A stretch of DNA of 64,000 bases from Prunella strophiata (GCA_036583965.1 JAZBQD010000001.1:21561569-21625568); one strand, 5' to 3'. Shown: positions 1 to 12,627, counted from the first letter of the stretch. Notes: generated from the letters alone by a model not told the origin. Numbers and translations are program-made.

Positions 1-471
1 GGGTGGTGGGCCAGGCACAGACCAATCTGGTGCTTACATTTCATAACAAACCCTCTCTTTCTCACTCTATTTAAGCTGGAATTCAATTTAAGGAAAATAC
101 AGTTCTTAAACAGTGCTCAAAAGGCTTTTCACTACAGGCTAAACCATAACAAGTCAGGAAATTAAAGCAAAAATTGTCCCTGCCATTAGTCAGGAGCTGA
201 CAGGTAAAAGGGTTTTAATTAATCCCTGGCCACTCTTTTAAATGGAATCTTTCCACCTCAGCGAGTTTCTCTTACCTAAAGTGTTTAAAATAAATAAACA
301 CTGGCCAGTGACAAAGCTCAGAGTGGAATTTGGCACACAGAACTCTCATTAATGGCTGACAGCCCCTGGAAGGAGCAGCTGAAGGTGTTTGAGCACAACC
401 CTTTTCTCTCAGCTCCTCCATCCCCTGGGCTGACAAGTTCCAAGTCTGTTTTCCAAGGGTTTCCCACTTAC
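1..471 (-). other. PCDH15 intron downstream of exon 16 (partial)
   Basis: Intron sequence between the exon 16 donor (GTAAGT at 471-466) and the window edge. I see no exon, RNA gene or recognisable repeat in it. Confidence 0.8.
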
Positions 472-551
472 CTCTGAGAGAGATTAAAAACTTGTTGAGG
501 ATCTCCATTCTGAATGAGGTATTTGATGGGGTCGCCCTCTCTATCGAAAGC
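472..551 (-). CDS. PCDH15: PCDH15 coding exon (human exon 16 equivalent), EC6
   Basis: Twenty-six codons plus two bases run from [10 protein letters not shown] to VFNLSQ plus AG (human residues 640-666). The acceptor is TCCCTAAAG before GCT (A at -3) and the donor is CAGAG|GTAAGT, phase 2. It holds the EC6 calcium-binding segment FDREGD and the NGDP turn of this repeat, plus an NLS glycosylation motif shared with human. It is the last exon of the gene inside the window; the following exon must lie below position 1. Confidence 0.94.
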
Positions 552-3500
552 CTTTAGGGAAGGAATAAAAGAGGATAAAATTCAGACAATAGCAAAGGTT
601 TCCTCTCTTCCTTCTATGTAGGAACCTGGAGAATTAAGTTTAAGGAAAGTTTCCCACAGGGATGACAGCAATCCCTGTTTCTAAGGCGACTCTGCTTATT
701 GATGAGCTACTCAAGATAAAGCTGGAGCACATCAGAGTTCCTATGCTGCACAGAAATGACAATATCCTGAATGCAGGATAATAATTACTATTAATTATTA
801 GTAATTATCTAATTATCAAATTACAAATACATCCAGAAACATGAGTATGAAATTCAGGCTTTAATTATTTACTTCTATTTTTCTGCAGCTCCACACAGAT
901 TAGACTGAACTTTCAGTTTCCTTTCTTCCCATTCTTCACTTCCACATCTTATCAAGATCCCTCTTTCTGTTATTTTAGTAGAATCCCAATCTTTGGCTGA
1001 TTCTCCAGTGAGTTCCAACTACACCACTCACCCTCCACAATAATTTGCTTTTTTGGGGGGGTTGAAGATCAGGGTAAGACCTCTAAGAACAGAAATTAAC
1101 AGCACCAAAATGAGGATATTCCACCTATTAGGTGGGAAAAATATCTTTCAAAAGCTGAATAAACTACTTTTGATGTCTCTCCTGGTGCTACCTGAGGCCA
1201 TTTCCTCTGGTCTAGAAGAGAAGAGGTCAACCCCCTTCCTTGCTTCTGTCAAGTTGTTACTGTGGACCACAATCAAAGGCTGTTTAGCCTTGAGCTGACC
1301 ACCTAAAATGCAGTTTTTGAGATAAAAACCCAAGAAAAATAACAAAAAACCCAACTCAAATGCTCCCCCCACAATTAAGAGCAGAAGCACAAACCATTTA
1401 AATGTGCAGGCAGAGCAGGGAATGCAGTAAGAAAACAACTTGGCTTAGCCAAATAAAATCCAGGGGCTAAATCAGATGGAAGGGAGCAGCACAAAGAAAG
1501 AGAAAGAAAAACTGGATGGGGACACAGTTGGAAAAAGTCAAGGCAAAACTGGAATAGAAACAGGAGAGAACACAAAGGATAACAAAGAAATGTTACAGAA
1601 GGAACCTGAGGAGTGGTTTGAAAAGCAGAAGGGATGATGCTGAAAAGGTCAGCGAGGTAAAACTGCCCCTTTTCAGCTCCAAACCAAATTAAATGGGGCA
1701 AAACTTTAGCTGAGAGCTTGGACAAGAGTCAGGCAGAGGAGATGTTCATAAACAGAGCATCTTTGAATCAGCTCCTGGAGTTCAAGTCTGGTGAAGTCCA
1801 TCCTGGTGTATAGAAGGGCTGGAGCAATCTCAAAGCCATCAGAGATTTTTTTGGGGCACTCCCAGAGAACAAAAATGCTGAGGGGCAAACCCAAGGTCTA
1901 TCCTTCGTGGAGGAATGAGCCAGGAAATAATGCACCAGGCAGGTGGAGTGCAATTCCCAGGAACCCACAAATATCCAAAGTATTTGTAAGTTCCCTGCAA
2001 CACCAATATGCAGATGGATAACACAGAACTGAATTTCTCCAGCACAAAAGGATGCTGAAGCAATTTAATCTGATTTTCCAAGAGGACAACAAATCTCCGG
2101 AACAGGGCAGAAACTGTGGATCAGTAAAGCAGCTGAGCCATGGTGAAGGCTTTTCCCACTGCTTGATGGGACATTCTCCCAAAGGAGTTCCATCAACACA
2201 GTCTCCAAATGGAGGGTGGGATTAAGCAAGAATTAAACCCATCATCAAAATGAAGGCCAGGCAGTAGTGGGTAAGGTTAGTACTGACTCAGTTCTGCTCT
2301 CCCTGCACTGATCAATATTCCCATCCATAACATCAATGACAGACTGGGAAAGTTGGGAAAATTGTTTATAAATTCCATGGGTGGCAGTGAGTGACAGGAG
2401 GTGTGGGTGGAATTTGGATCTCCTTGGCCTGAGGATATGAACAGTCAGGCTCTGAGCCAAGAGCACAAAATGCTGCAAACACTGGAGGCAGACCATGTGA
2501 GGAGCTGGCATCCCTGAGGACTGTCCTTGATCCTAAATCACCAGAATCCCATGGTTGCTCCTGTCTTTAGCCCTTTGTCCTCCTTTTACCTTCCCTGCAG
2601 GGCATCCTGCCCTCCCTTCACATTAGGTTGTCTCAGGGGTATCATTATGGTCTGCATTCTCTCATAGCAAGTCCGGGGGCTCTCAGACAGCCAGAAAATC
2701 AAAGATTGGCTGTTGTTGATTTCATGTTTTCCTTATCCCCACAGAAAATCTTTCTTAAAAAGGGGAGAAGTTGCTTTTAAAAACTCCTGCTTTTAATCAT
2801 TGCTTTTTAAAACTCCTGCTTTCTTTAAAAGCAAAGAACACAAAATTCTTGTGTACAGAAAAAAAAACACCCAGGGCAAGGGAGAAGAGCAACCTATTCC
2901 TGATTTTTTCCAGATCAATGGCATAGAGTGATTCCATAAATTGCACACAACAATTCCATGTTAGCTCCTTGTTCAGTACATAACTGGACCCTGCTAACAG
3001 CCCTATTTGTTCTGCAGGCACCCAGAAAAATGACAACATTTGCATATTTTAATTAATAATGGCTGGCAGAACATGAAGCCATAAACGCCTCCCAGGCATG
3101 CAATAAACTCTGAGGTTTATTTACAAATTAATGCAGTGGAGATCATTTAATATTGCATTAATCTCAAATGTTATTAATTAAAACACCAGTCAAGACCAGC
3201 CGGGTGCATTAGAAAATAAATAAGGGGATAAGAAAGAAATAATGCCCTCCATCATCAGCATAAGAAATTTAAATGGACAAGAAAAAAGTGAATTTTATTT
3301 TTCCAAAGTCTAAAGGGCAAATTTAAAGCAGCTACATTTGCATCGTTAGTGACCCTAATGTTTTGCAGGTCTCCAGACTTGATAATTTGGAAGTACTTGG
3401 AAAGTTTTGCTGGCTCTTACAGGATTTTGTAACCCTCCTGCTATATGCAGAACTACCAAACTATTACTAAGAGAGAGCCATAAAAGCATAATTTCTAAAC

Positions 3501-3859
3501 CTGCACCAGCCCAAACACTGATTGGATTGATAAGACTCAGGGAAAGAAACATCAGTGTGAAAATTTACACATGAAAACAACAGTCCAATATTTGAGGCCT
3601 GGTGATATTCCTTATCACTGATGGAACACAGACAATAAAACCCAAACCAAGGTGCCTAACAGGGAACTTTGTGTTGCCTGGAAAAGGCAGCACCAGATTT
3701 CAGAAGTTCAAATACTCCATTTACGAATGTTTAAAATGTCGTAGTGGATTTTACACAGGAGGGAAAAAAGGAAGATGAAAACACAAATATGCTGCACACA
3801 GGAGAAGTCCTGTAACACAGGCGGAGGTTTTAATGCGGGACAAGAGAGCCAGACTTGGA

Positions 3860-4155
3860 ACTGGGTTGGGAGGGATCCTCAAAGCCCATCCAGTGCCACC
3901 CCTGCCATGGCAGGGACACCTTCCACTGTCCCAAGCTGCTCCAAGCCCCATCCAGCCTGGCCTTGGGCACTGCCAGGGATCCAGGGGCAGCCACAGCTGC
4001 TCTGGGCACCCTGTGCCAGGGCCTGCCCACCCTCACAGGGGACAATTCCTAATTCCCAATATCCCATCCATCCCTGCCCTCTGGCACTGGGAAGCCATTC
4101 CCCTTTGTTCTGGCACTCCAGGCCCTTGTAAAAAGTTCCTCTCCATCTTCCACAT
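3860..4155 (-). mobile_element. CR1 LINE 3' fragment
   Basis: Antisense CR1 tail: starts near GGGTTGGGAGGGATCC, then the CAGGGACACCTTCCACTGTC and GGGGCAGCCACAGCTGCTCT blocks shared by most CR1 copies in this window. Confidence 0.85.
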
Positions 4156-4257
4156 TTCAGGTTGAGGACTATCAGACCTACAAGAGATACAGTCCTGGTC
4201 TAACCACCAAAGATAAAGCCAAGCACATTTGAGATTTAACAGTCAAATATCTTTCAT

Positions 4258-4775
4258 AAAACACAGGGTCCCTGAGGCTGGAAAATCCCTGCCAGCCCAT
4301 GGAGTCCCAGCTGTGCCCAGTGCCCACCTTGTGCCCAGCCCAGAGCACTGAGTGCCACCTCCAGCCCTTCCTGGCACACCTGCAGGGATGGGCACTCCAA
4401 AGCTCCCTGGGCAGCCCCTGCCAAGGCCTGAGCACCCTTTCCATGCAGAAATTCCTGCTGCTGTCCAAGCTGAGCCTCCCCTGGCACAGCCTGAGGCCGT
4501 TTCCCCTTGTCCTGTCCCTGTTCCCTGGCAGCAGAGCCCGACCCCCCCTGGCTGTCCCCTCCTGTCAGGAGCTGTGCAGAGCCACAAGGTCCCCCCTGAG
4601 CCTCCTTTTCTCCAGGCTGAGCCCCTTCCCAGCTCCCTCAGCCCCTCCTGGGGCTCCAGCCCCTTCCCCAGCTCTGTTCCCTTCCCTGGACACGCTCCAG
4701 CCCCTCCAGGGCTCTCTGGCTGGAGGGCCCAGAACTGGACACAGCCCTTGGGGTCCCTCAGCAGGGCCAGCACAG
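4258..4775 (-). mobile_element. CR1 LINE fragment, second subfamily
   Basis: Over 500 bp, one of the longest CR1 copies here. It carries GGGATGGGCACTCCAAAGCT and GTTCCCTGGCAGCAGAGCC and is nearly identical to the copy at 29812-30150, so it serves as the uninterrupted reference for the LTR insertion there. Confidence 0.85.
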
Positions 4776-5835
4776 ACTGGGCTGCTTGGGGTTTAGTGAA
4801 ACATTAAAGCAGATTATTCCATTGGACCTTCACTTTCCAACCACATTTAAATCCCATCAAATCCTTCAATACTAAAACCTGCCAAGAGTTTGGTTTTTTT
4901 TTTTGTTTTGTTTTTTTTTTTTTTTGCCTCCAAAGATCCCTTAGGCCCTTAGCCACAGATTTCAGCACCTGTCAAGGAAACACAAATGTTTCTGTTTCTC
5001 AGCATGTTCCTGGCTCCTGCTCCTCTTTGGGGCTTCCAACCCCAGGTGTCTCTCACGGAGGAGGAGAAAGCTCCTGAACAGCCTGGCCCTTCCACTCCTC
5101 CTTCCCTGCAGGCACCACAGATGTGCCAGGAGTTAATTTGAAGCACTGAGCTAAATTAGTCATCCTCCCTCAGCACAGGTGACTGTATGAGCTTAACCAG
5201 CCAGAATAATCCCAGTCTTTCAGCAGGAAACCATTTTAGCAGGAGCTTTCCTATCCACCTGCCTCAGTGAGTTAATTAGAGCTCCTTTATTTCACTACTG
5301 CTAAACACAGCATTAAGTAAGCTCCTGATCCCTCAAAAAACCCCACCTCAATAAAGAGTTCCCATTTATCTCTGTATTTTGCACATCTGGTTTTTGGGTG
5401 GAATACAATGCTGTAGATAAGGAGCAGCAAATAAGTGAGGAAAGAACTGATTTTTTAACTGTTAGTGCAACAAGGGGAGGTCTGGTCCTGCTTCATGAGG
5501 ATGAGGGATTTTCCTGCTCCTGGACCTGGCCAGAAGCTGTTGCATGATCCCTGATCCCAGGGCACAAGGCCCCACTAATCCTGGGTCTGGCAGCACTGGG
5601 ATCTCTGCTCCCTCTCAGCCTGTTGTTACACACACCAAGGGGTAGAAACATCTTCAGGCATTTTTCAATACAACTGGCTAAGGAAAGCAAATTGCCCAAA
5701 ATTGTGCTAAAATTCCCCATGAATGAGGTGCTGAAGCTCCTCTGGACTGCTGACAAATGTAAGAGAGATTTCAACACAATAAAACACAGGCCTTTCAAGT
5801 TCTCAGCCACTCATAGAATTTTTTTATAATTATCA

Positions 5836-6003
5836 CAGAATTGCAGAATGGTTTGGATTGGAAGGACTTTGAAGATCAACTTGTTCCACCCCCTGCCATG
5901 GGCAGGGACACCTTCCACTATCCCAGGCTGCTCTGAGCCCCATCCAGCCTGGCCTTGGACACTTCCAGGGATGCAGGGGCAGCCACAGCTTCTCTGGGAA
6001 GTG
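5836..6003 (-). mobile_element. CR1 LINE 3' fragment
   Basis: Begins ATCACAGAATTGCAGAATGG, the reverse complement of the CR1 3' end, and is truncated at TCTCTGGGAA. It lies within 260 bp of the exon 15 acceptor. Confidence 0.85.
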
Positions 6004-6259
6004 CCACTTGCAGCCTACAGCATCTTTTACAATATTTAAATCAAAAAAAGAAGTAACAGAAACAGCCAAATGAGCCCTTTTTCCTCTACAGTCCGTGTAA
6101 AAGGGGCCGCTGATCAAAATGAAACAATTTTCAATCCCTTTGAACTGCCCCTTTTTCCCCCTGGATGCAAGGACTGCCTTTTGCACAGCATGGACACAGA
6201 GGGCAGGGAGGTGGAGGAGGTTCCAGCTGCCTCAGGGAGAGCCAGGGAAGCCTGTGTAC

Positions 6260-6392
6260 CTGCAGGTTCAGCAGAACAGCGCCGATCCTCATGGCCTCGC
6301 TGACTTCCAGGCTGTACATCAGCTGCGGGAAGCGCGGGGGGCTCTGGTTGTTGGGAGGCAGCACCTCGATGTAAACAGTGGTGATGGAGCTC
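6260..6392 (-). CDS. PCDH15: PCDH15 coding exon (human exon 15 equivalent), EC5-EC6 boundary
   Basis: One base completes the Arg codon from the previous exon and 44 codons follow, from [10 protein letters not shown] to GAVLLNLQ (human residues 595-639). The acceptor is CACTGCAG before GAG and the donor is CAG|GTACAC, phase 0. The residues span the last strand of EC5, the non-canonical linker [11 protein letters not shown] (no DxNDN), and the first strand of EC6, with the xEx glutamate in YSLEVSEAM. This stretch is almost identical to human, so it is under strong constraint despite lacking the usual calcium ligands. Confidence 0.96.
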
Positions 6393-7832
6393 CTGCAGTG
6401 CAAGGGGGACAAAAACCAATCAAAACCAGTCAGAATCAATAAATGCAATCCACAAGGCAACCCACAGTGGCTGCTTTACACGCTGTGTATTCTCGGGCTC
6501 TAACAGCCTCCCTTTGCTCCTCTAAAAGCTTCAGGACATATTTTTTCCTTCTGGATCAAAAGGAAAGCAGGCTGCCACATGAACAGGAAGAAAAGCTCAA
6601 TAATTTCCCCTAAAGCAGCCCAAAGTGGTGCTCTTTCAAAAATAGAGCAGTGAGAAGTCAGTGCACACACCACAAACAAACAGCTCCCAATGTGCTGTGT
6701 CCTCTGCAGGGGCAGCACAAATTCCAGGCTGGGAACTGCTCCTGCCACATACAACAGCCACCCCTGGAACACCCCTGCTGGCAGCCAGCTTGCTTCCTTT
6801 GCTTGGAAAAGAGGGAGCAGGGAATGCTGGCAGAGAGGGAAATGCTGGGAGGAGAGAAGCACACAACTCTGCTGCCATGCTGCGGGTTGATAATCCCCAT
6901 TTCAGAGCAATAAATCCCATTTCAGAGCAGTGGCAATGCAGGAGGCTACAACCTGGCAAGTCCTTCAGCTGCACTGAATCCCTGCCCCAAACAGACTGCA
7001 AACAGCATTCCATGTGGAATATTAAAGGTTCTTTGGGACATTGATGACCCTGCACAGACCATCCTGTAGACCCACTTGATATCCAACAGCTTCAACTTGA
7101 GAAAGGCAGCCAGGAGTCCCTCTGGAGATGGGACATTAAAAATCTGACTTCAAGGGAGCTTCCTCTTGCCTCTCTGCTCCATTATCCCAGCTGCCTCCCC
7201 TCCTGGATGTCAGCACAGCACTCCCACCCCAGAACAAACCCTTGAGAAGAGCAAGTGCTGTGCTGCAGGTGTAGCTTTTCCCCTCATAAATCCTTGGATT
7301 TATGTTGATAAATCTCAGGTTTTAGAGCTGAAGGAAAGAAAACAAAGGGATTTGTCCCAGCTTTTTTTGGAATTGGGGCAGGAAGAGGGAGAGAAAAGAC
7401 AATCATGAACCCAAAGAGCTGCTTCTTGCAGGGCTAGCAAACTCCAGAGCTTTTTTAGAGGGTCTTACCCAAAATTACCAGACATTTATTGTTGAAACAG
7501 CTGCTGTACTAACTGAGAGAGCTCATTTAATATGAAAACAACAAATTACTGATCAGTGTTCTTAATTAGCTGCCCAAAATTGTGGCTGAGCACAGTCACC
7601 ACTGTGCTCAGTGGGTGCTTCCCACTGCCCTTTCCCAGCAGTTTTTGGAGGTCTGGGTCACTGACTGAGCTGGGCAGAGCAGTGCCAGGGCTGAGAGGAA
7701 AGTCTTGGGGACTCTCACACACCCCCTGGCCATGCTCCAGGGTAAGAAACTGCTGTCCAGAAGGACAAAGAGCACCCCCAGGGAAGGGACTTTGCCCCTC
7801 AGGACACATCCACACACACAGTGATAGGATTC

Positions 7833-8100
7833 AGTGCCAGGACACAGGGAATGGCTTCCCAGTGCCAGAGGGCAGGGATGGATGGGATATTGGGAATTAG
7901 GCATTGTTCCCTGGCAGGGTGGGCAGGCCCTGGCACAGGGTGCCCAGAGCAGCTGTGGCTGCCCCTGGATCCCTGGCAGTGCCCAAGGCCAGGTGGGACT
8001 TCGGGGCTTGGAGCAGCCTGGGACAGTGGAAGGTCTCCCTGCCCTGGGACTGGACGGGCTTTGAAGATCTCTCCCAACCCAAACCATTCTGGGATTCCAG
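7833..8100 (+). mobile_element. CR1 LINE 3' fragment
   Basis: Sense copy ending CCCAACCCAAACCATTCTGG, close to the CR1 3' end. Confidence 0.85.
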
Positions 8101-8501
8101 GAATAGGAAGCAAATTTTCTTCAAATATTTAAGGCAAAATCACAGAAGTAAAGCACTAATAGTCTGCAAACTAAAAGCACTCTAATATTAAATGGCTTTT
8201 TTGCTATTCCAATAAGTTTTTTCATTAACACCTTGCATTTTTCCCCCCATGTCTTTTGAGTGGGTTATAGCCCAGTTAAGGAGCTGGGGAAATTCTCCTT
8301 TGGCATGGGAAGGGGAAGGAGATGGAGCTGAGCCAAGCACTGCAGCTGGTGTTTGCAGGTGAATACACAGAGAGCAGTATAACACTTGGGAACTGCAGAG
8401 AGCTCCCAAAATCACTCCAGCATGGAAAATCAGCTTTTGTTCCCCACTAGCTGATTGAAAGTCAACTGCATCCCTATCTCTGCTCAAATCATCTCCACAT
8501 G

Positions 8502-8668
8502 GAATCATGGAATGGTTTGGGTAGGAAGGGACCTTAAACTCATCCAGTGCCACCCCCTGCCATGGGCAGGGACACCTCCCACTGTCCCAGGCTGCTCCAA
8601 GCTCCAAAGTCCAACCTGGCCTTGGGACACTGCCAGGGATCCAGGGGCAGCCACAGCTGCTCTAGGCC
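8502..8668 (-). mobile_element. CR1 LINE 3' fragment
   Basis: Begins GAATCATGGAATGGTTTGGG and is truncated after AGCCACAGCTGCTCTAGG. Confidence 0.85.
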
Positions 8669-8838
8669 ATTATAAAATCTAGGATGAATGGATTTCCATC
8701 CATGTAGACCAACCTATCTTGACTTGATCCAGCAGAACCTCTGTATCACCAAGTGATATGAATCCCCTGTCCAGGAACCTGAGGGATTTTGAAAGCTTTA
8801 AGTCTGACCTGAAATTGATTGATTTTACAAATGTTGTC

Positions 8839-8862
8839 TTTTTTTTTTTTTTTTTTTTTTTT
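8839..8862 (+). repeat. Poly(T) run of 24
   Basis: An uninterrupted run of 24 T. A CR1 fragment begins about 20 bp further on. Confidence 0.95.
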
Positions 8863-8884
8863 CAAAAATAGAAATTGCTGTGCT

Positions 8885-9038
8885 TCAATATAGGAGTGGC
8901 TGTGCAGGGAAGGGGTGAAATCTCCAGCCCTGGAAGGTTTCAAGAAACAACTGGATATGGCACTTGCTGTGGTTTAGTTGACAAGGTTGAACTTGATGAT
9001 CTTGGAGATCTTTTTCAACCTTAACAACTCCATGATAT
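8885..9038 (+). mobile_element. CR1 LINE 3' fragment, distinct subfamily
   Basis: Sense copy with CCTGGAAGGTTTCAAGAAAC, GGTTGAACTTGATGATCTTG and a degenerate end TCCATGATATCCC. It differs from the main family in this window. Confidence 0.75.
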
Positions 9039-10082
9039 CCCAGTAACTTACATGAATAATTATAAATAATAATACTCAAACCCCAAATCTCAGTTGGGGC
9101 ACAGCCACCCACCAACATTTTTAAATGTTATTCCATGGAAAAAAACCCAAAAGATCAACACAGAATTTCAAATCCCAATTTAAATTTGTGTTCACAAAGG
9201 CTCCAGAGCTACAATTCCTGAGCCAGGTTCAGTGGCTGGGTTGTGCTTTGTGCATAAGCAAGGGGGAGACAAATCCAGCCACTTTCCAGGTGACTTTGGT
9301 TATCCTGGCAAAGCTTTCCACTCCTTATTTGCCTTGAAGACATTTTCAGAGGAGGAAGCACAGGCTCCCAACATCCATCCTCAGAAATACACATGTTTAG
9401 GCAACACAAAGATTTCTTCAGCACAAAAGGAGCTGATGGCAATCAGAGCTGTAGTGTGGAGTCACACCATGGGGATCTCAGACTCTCTGAAGAGGAATTA
9501 CTGATTTTTTGCCTTCTCTCTGAAGCACTACACAAAATAAATGCATAATTGTCCTCAATCTTCTCCTCAGCACTACCAGCAGCCTGCTACCAGCTTGAGA
9601 GAGTTTATCAAAAAAGCAAGCAGGAGGAAAAAGACAGTGAAATTCAGCCAAGGGACTGCTACCAGATGTTAATTTTATGAACAACTTAACAAGTTGAATG
9701 GACAGTAATTATAAAATATGTGCACAACAGCATGAGCTGCTTTCTTGGGGAGATGATAGAAGCAGCAGGTCCTGAGGAAAATCCAGTTACTGAAATCCTA
9801 GTCTTGTATTTCTTTCCTTCTTACATTTCCCATTTGAAGAAGAGGTTTTCACTTTACAGCTGTGGGAGGTTTAAATGCTGGAACCTCCTGTTCCTCCCTT
9901 CATGCTCTTTGGACAAGGAGGTTGTCACATTATCAATACCAGGCCCATAACACCAGGGACATTTTTTTGTTCCCTCCACACCTTCATGAAATGACATTTT
10001 GGCATAACTGCCACATTTAGAACACAAACTCCACAGAAACAGGTAAGCATAGGCTTGATACCTTTGCTGGTTTTTGAACATA

Positions 10083-10145
10083 TAGATCATAGAATAGTTT
10101 GGGTAAAAAAGGGACCTTAAAGATGATGATGTTCCCCTCCCTGCC
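10083..10145 (-). mobile_element. Short CR1 LINE 3' end
   Basis: Only the terminal ~60 bp: ATCATAGAATAGTTTGGG then GGGACCTTAAAGATGATG. Confidence 0.7.
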
Positions 10146-10425
10146 TAAATCCTAAATTTGCAGTCTGCTCTTCTTTTCCAGCTGGGGTACAACAGCGATA
10201 ATTCTGCCCTTAGGAATTCTGGTCTTAGTGGGGACACTGCTCACCCTACACCTGAAGAGGGTCTCCAGCTCAGCAACCCCATTCTTTGGGATCTTTCTTG
10301 CATTTTCTGAAGAAAAAGCATCTCCCTTCTCACATGCTTTCTGCTTCCCACCCCTTCACCTCAAGGAATGAAGGGACATACTACAGCGACAGAACAACTG
10401 GGAACTTTTAAATAACAGCCCATGG

Positions 10426-11101
10426 TGTTGGGGGTTGGATTTGTTTCCCTTGTGTTTGTGGATTTTTTTCCCGGTGGGATGCTAGGGAACTAATTGCTGG
10501 GTACTTCTGGGTACTTGACCAAAGCAAAAGAGGTGGCCAAGCCCGAGTTTTGGGGCTGATGCTCCCTGATGGTGGCCACTGAGGCTCACCAATGCCATGA
10601 CACACTGCATCATCCCACTGTGAGATGCTCCACCCAGGGAGGGGTACACCCAGCATTCCCACCCAGATAAAAGGGAGAAGTGGAGAGCACCAGGTTATCC
10701 TGTTTTTCCACTGGATTCCCAGAGGAAGACTGGACTCATCTCACCACCACTGGACTTTCTACAGGACCATCTCTACTCCACAGAACTGCATCTGTTCCTC
10801 CAGGAGGATTCATCTGGACTGCTTTTAACACCCTGACCAACAGGGTGTCAGGTCACATCCCTGACTCTGTCAGGGCTTTTCTAGGATTTTTGTTTGTTTT
10901 GTTTTTTGCTTGTCTTTCTGTACTATTACATATGTATTTTTTAGTATTCCTAGTAAAGAACTGTTATTCCTATTCCCAAATCTTTGCCTGAAAGCCCCTA
11001 ATTGCAAAATTATAATAATCTGAGGGAGGGGGTTCACATTCTCTGTTGAAAGGAAGATTTCACCTTTTGCTGGCAGATACATGTCTTTCAAAACCAGGAC
11101 A
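10426..11101 (+). mobile_element. Solo LTR of an endogenous retrovirus-like element
   Basis: The 676-bp element begins TGTTGGGGG and ends CAGGACA. It is flanked by a perfect 5-bp target duplication, CATGG, at 10421-10425 and 11102-11106. A TATA-like CAGATAAAAGG lies at about 10664. The terminal part (from about 10918) is clearly related to the end of the LTR at 61912-62633. No internal retroviral genes are present, so it is a recombination remnant. It lies in the intron just beyond exon 14 and is antisense to PCDH15. Confidence 0.88.
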
Positions 11102-11291
11102 CATGGCAAGCAAATGAAATCACCAAAACCCAGTGCTGCAAGGGAAATGTCGTCAGTAACCACAAAGGGCAAGAATTCTGCTGCGTGTGCTGTGCCACTT
11201 TTCCAGAACAGAGGCATGGACTAGAGATGTGGGGGCGAGGTCCAGGTGCTGCTGCTGAGCTGCTGGAGTAATTAGGGGGTGCATGAATTAC

Positions 11292-11485
11292 CTCCTCTGC
11301 GCAGGGGGGGCACTGTCAGACGCTCTGACGGTGAGGGTGTAGGAGCGCCCCACGGTCAGCAGCACGCCTGGAGCGATGGTGATCAGCCCCGTGTGCTTGT
11401 TGATGGTGAAGTCTCCCTGGTCCCCAGCCAGGATTTCGTACACTATCTGCCCGTTGGCTCCCTCGTCAGCATCCACAGCTGTCAG
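11292..11485 (-). CDS. PCDH15: PCDH15 coding exon (human exon 14 equivalent), EC5
   Basis: Sixty-four codons plus two bases run from [12 protein letters not shown] to SAPPAQR plus AG (human residues 531-595). The acceptor is TTGCAG before CTG and the donor is AGGAG|GTAATT, phase 2. It carries most of EC5: the calcium-binding DAD of AVDADEG, the [14 protein letters not shown] strand pair, and the DxD-type ASDSAPP near the end. The exon is GC-rich compared with its flanks. It lies between two LTR-like insertions, one ending 104 bp before its acceptor and one starting 190 bp beyond its donor. Confidence 0.95.
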
Positions 11486-11589
11486 CTGCAAGGCAAAACC
11501 ACAGGGTCAGTGCTGGAATCCCAGGTGCTGAGAATTTTAAGCTTTCTGTGCTGAAAAGCACAGACCCACTGAGAACAATGCATTTGACC

Positions 11590-12062
11590 TGAGGCCGTAG
11601 AACAGGCTTCTAAAATTAATTTGTAGTACTGGGATTATGGGTGTGTAGTTGGTTAGAAGTGCATAATATCAACAGGGCAGAAAACTTAGAGTTTGGGATT
11701 TTAGAATATAGTAAAAAATATAAAACAAGATGGAGGTTTTAGGGCAGAGGCAGGTTGTTCTCCCTTACCTTCTTCTTCCTTCTTCTTCATGGGTTTGGGT
11801 GATGTTTTGTAATTGGACAGAAAAGTCCACATTGCAGGTTTCCAGGGATCAGTTATTGGGTTAAAAGGGAAAATAATCTAGCGGTCCTTTCTTAGTTGGA
11901 TAGTTTAGTCTTAAAAGACCTTGTAACAAGACATAGTTAGCCATTTTGTGCCTTGCTAATGAAAGGCTGCCGGACTCATGGTTGTGAGGCTGTTTCACTG
12001 GTAAGAAATAATAAACACTTGAGCCCAAACATGAACTACCTGTCTCAAGCGCCTTCAATCCA
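11590..12062 (+). mobile_element. Probable LTR-like element next to exon 14
   Basis: The stretch starts TGAGGCCGTAG and ends CTTCAATCCA, with GACC on both sides (11586-11589 and 12063-12066) as a possible 4-bp target duplication. It includes AATAATAAACACTTG followed by a short U5-like tail. The 4-bp duplication could be chance and the family is not named, so the ends are tentative. Confidence 0.5.
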
Positions 12063-12627
12063 GACCCAGAGAAACCAATAGGTCAGCAGGGGGCCACTTC
12101 CACAGGCTCTGGGAAGGTGATTCAGGAGGAGGAGAGGGGAGCTTCGGACAACTGGAACACACACAGGAATTTCTAAGCACTGCACAACAAAGATACAGCT
12201 GAAATGAAGAGTAATAGCTGTAAAAACATGATGAAGCAGAGAAAAATTGCTTGCTAAAGACTGCAAGCCAATTATTTTAAGATACAAATTAAGAAACTTA
12301 TTTAGACCGAGTTGAATCTCTGTGGGTTGGACTATAAGACTTTTTATAAAAGCACATGGGAGAAGAAGACACTTTTGTTCCTCTTTGACATCTTTTTGTC
12401 TTTCAATAGTAATGAGAGGTTTGTATTTATTTATTTCCCATCCTTCTCTCCACTTTTCCAGGTGACAGCCCTGGTAGTGCCAGGAAGTCTCATGTCCAGG
12501 CTTGGCATTCCAAGCCCTCCTTGTGCAGAGATGGAGAGCCATGTTCCTGTTCATACTGGCACCTACTGCTGTGGCAACCAAGTGGAAGGGAAATGGCAGC
12601 TGTTCCCATATGGATACACACTTGAAA

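Larger units (their letters stand above)
552..6259 (-). other. PCDH15 intron 15
   Basis: A 5.7 kb intron. From 552 to about 3855 I recognise only low-complexity AT-rich sequence and no gene. CR1 fragments occur at 3860-4155, 4258-4775 and 5836-6003, and a broken T-run lies near 4898-4925. Short open frames here fall either in CR1 sequence or in unremarkable intron. Confidence 0.85.
6393..11291 (-). other. PCDH15 intron 14
   Basis: A 4.9 kb intron. It contains CR1 pieces at 7833-8100, 8502-8668, 8885-9038 and 10083-10145, a 24-base T run at 8839-8862, and a complete solo LTR at 10426-11101. From 6393 to 7832 and from 9040 to 10082 I see nothing recognisable. Confidence 0.85.

Noticed and set aside
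781..808. AT-rich near-palindrome with 10-base arms
   Set aside because: Arms of only A, T and a few G/C in very AT-rich sequence are expected by chance; too weak to annotate.
4243..4807. Open frames of 150-176 codons on both strands, repeated near 29.8-30.2 kb
   Set aside because: The same CR1 segment occurs at both places; the frames are repeat by-products, not genes.
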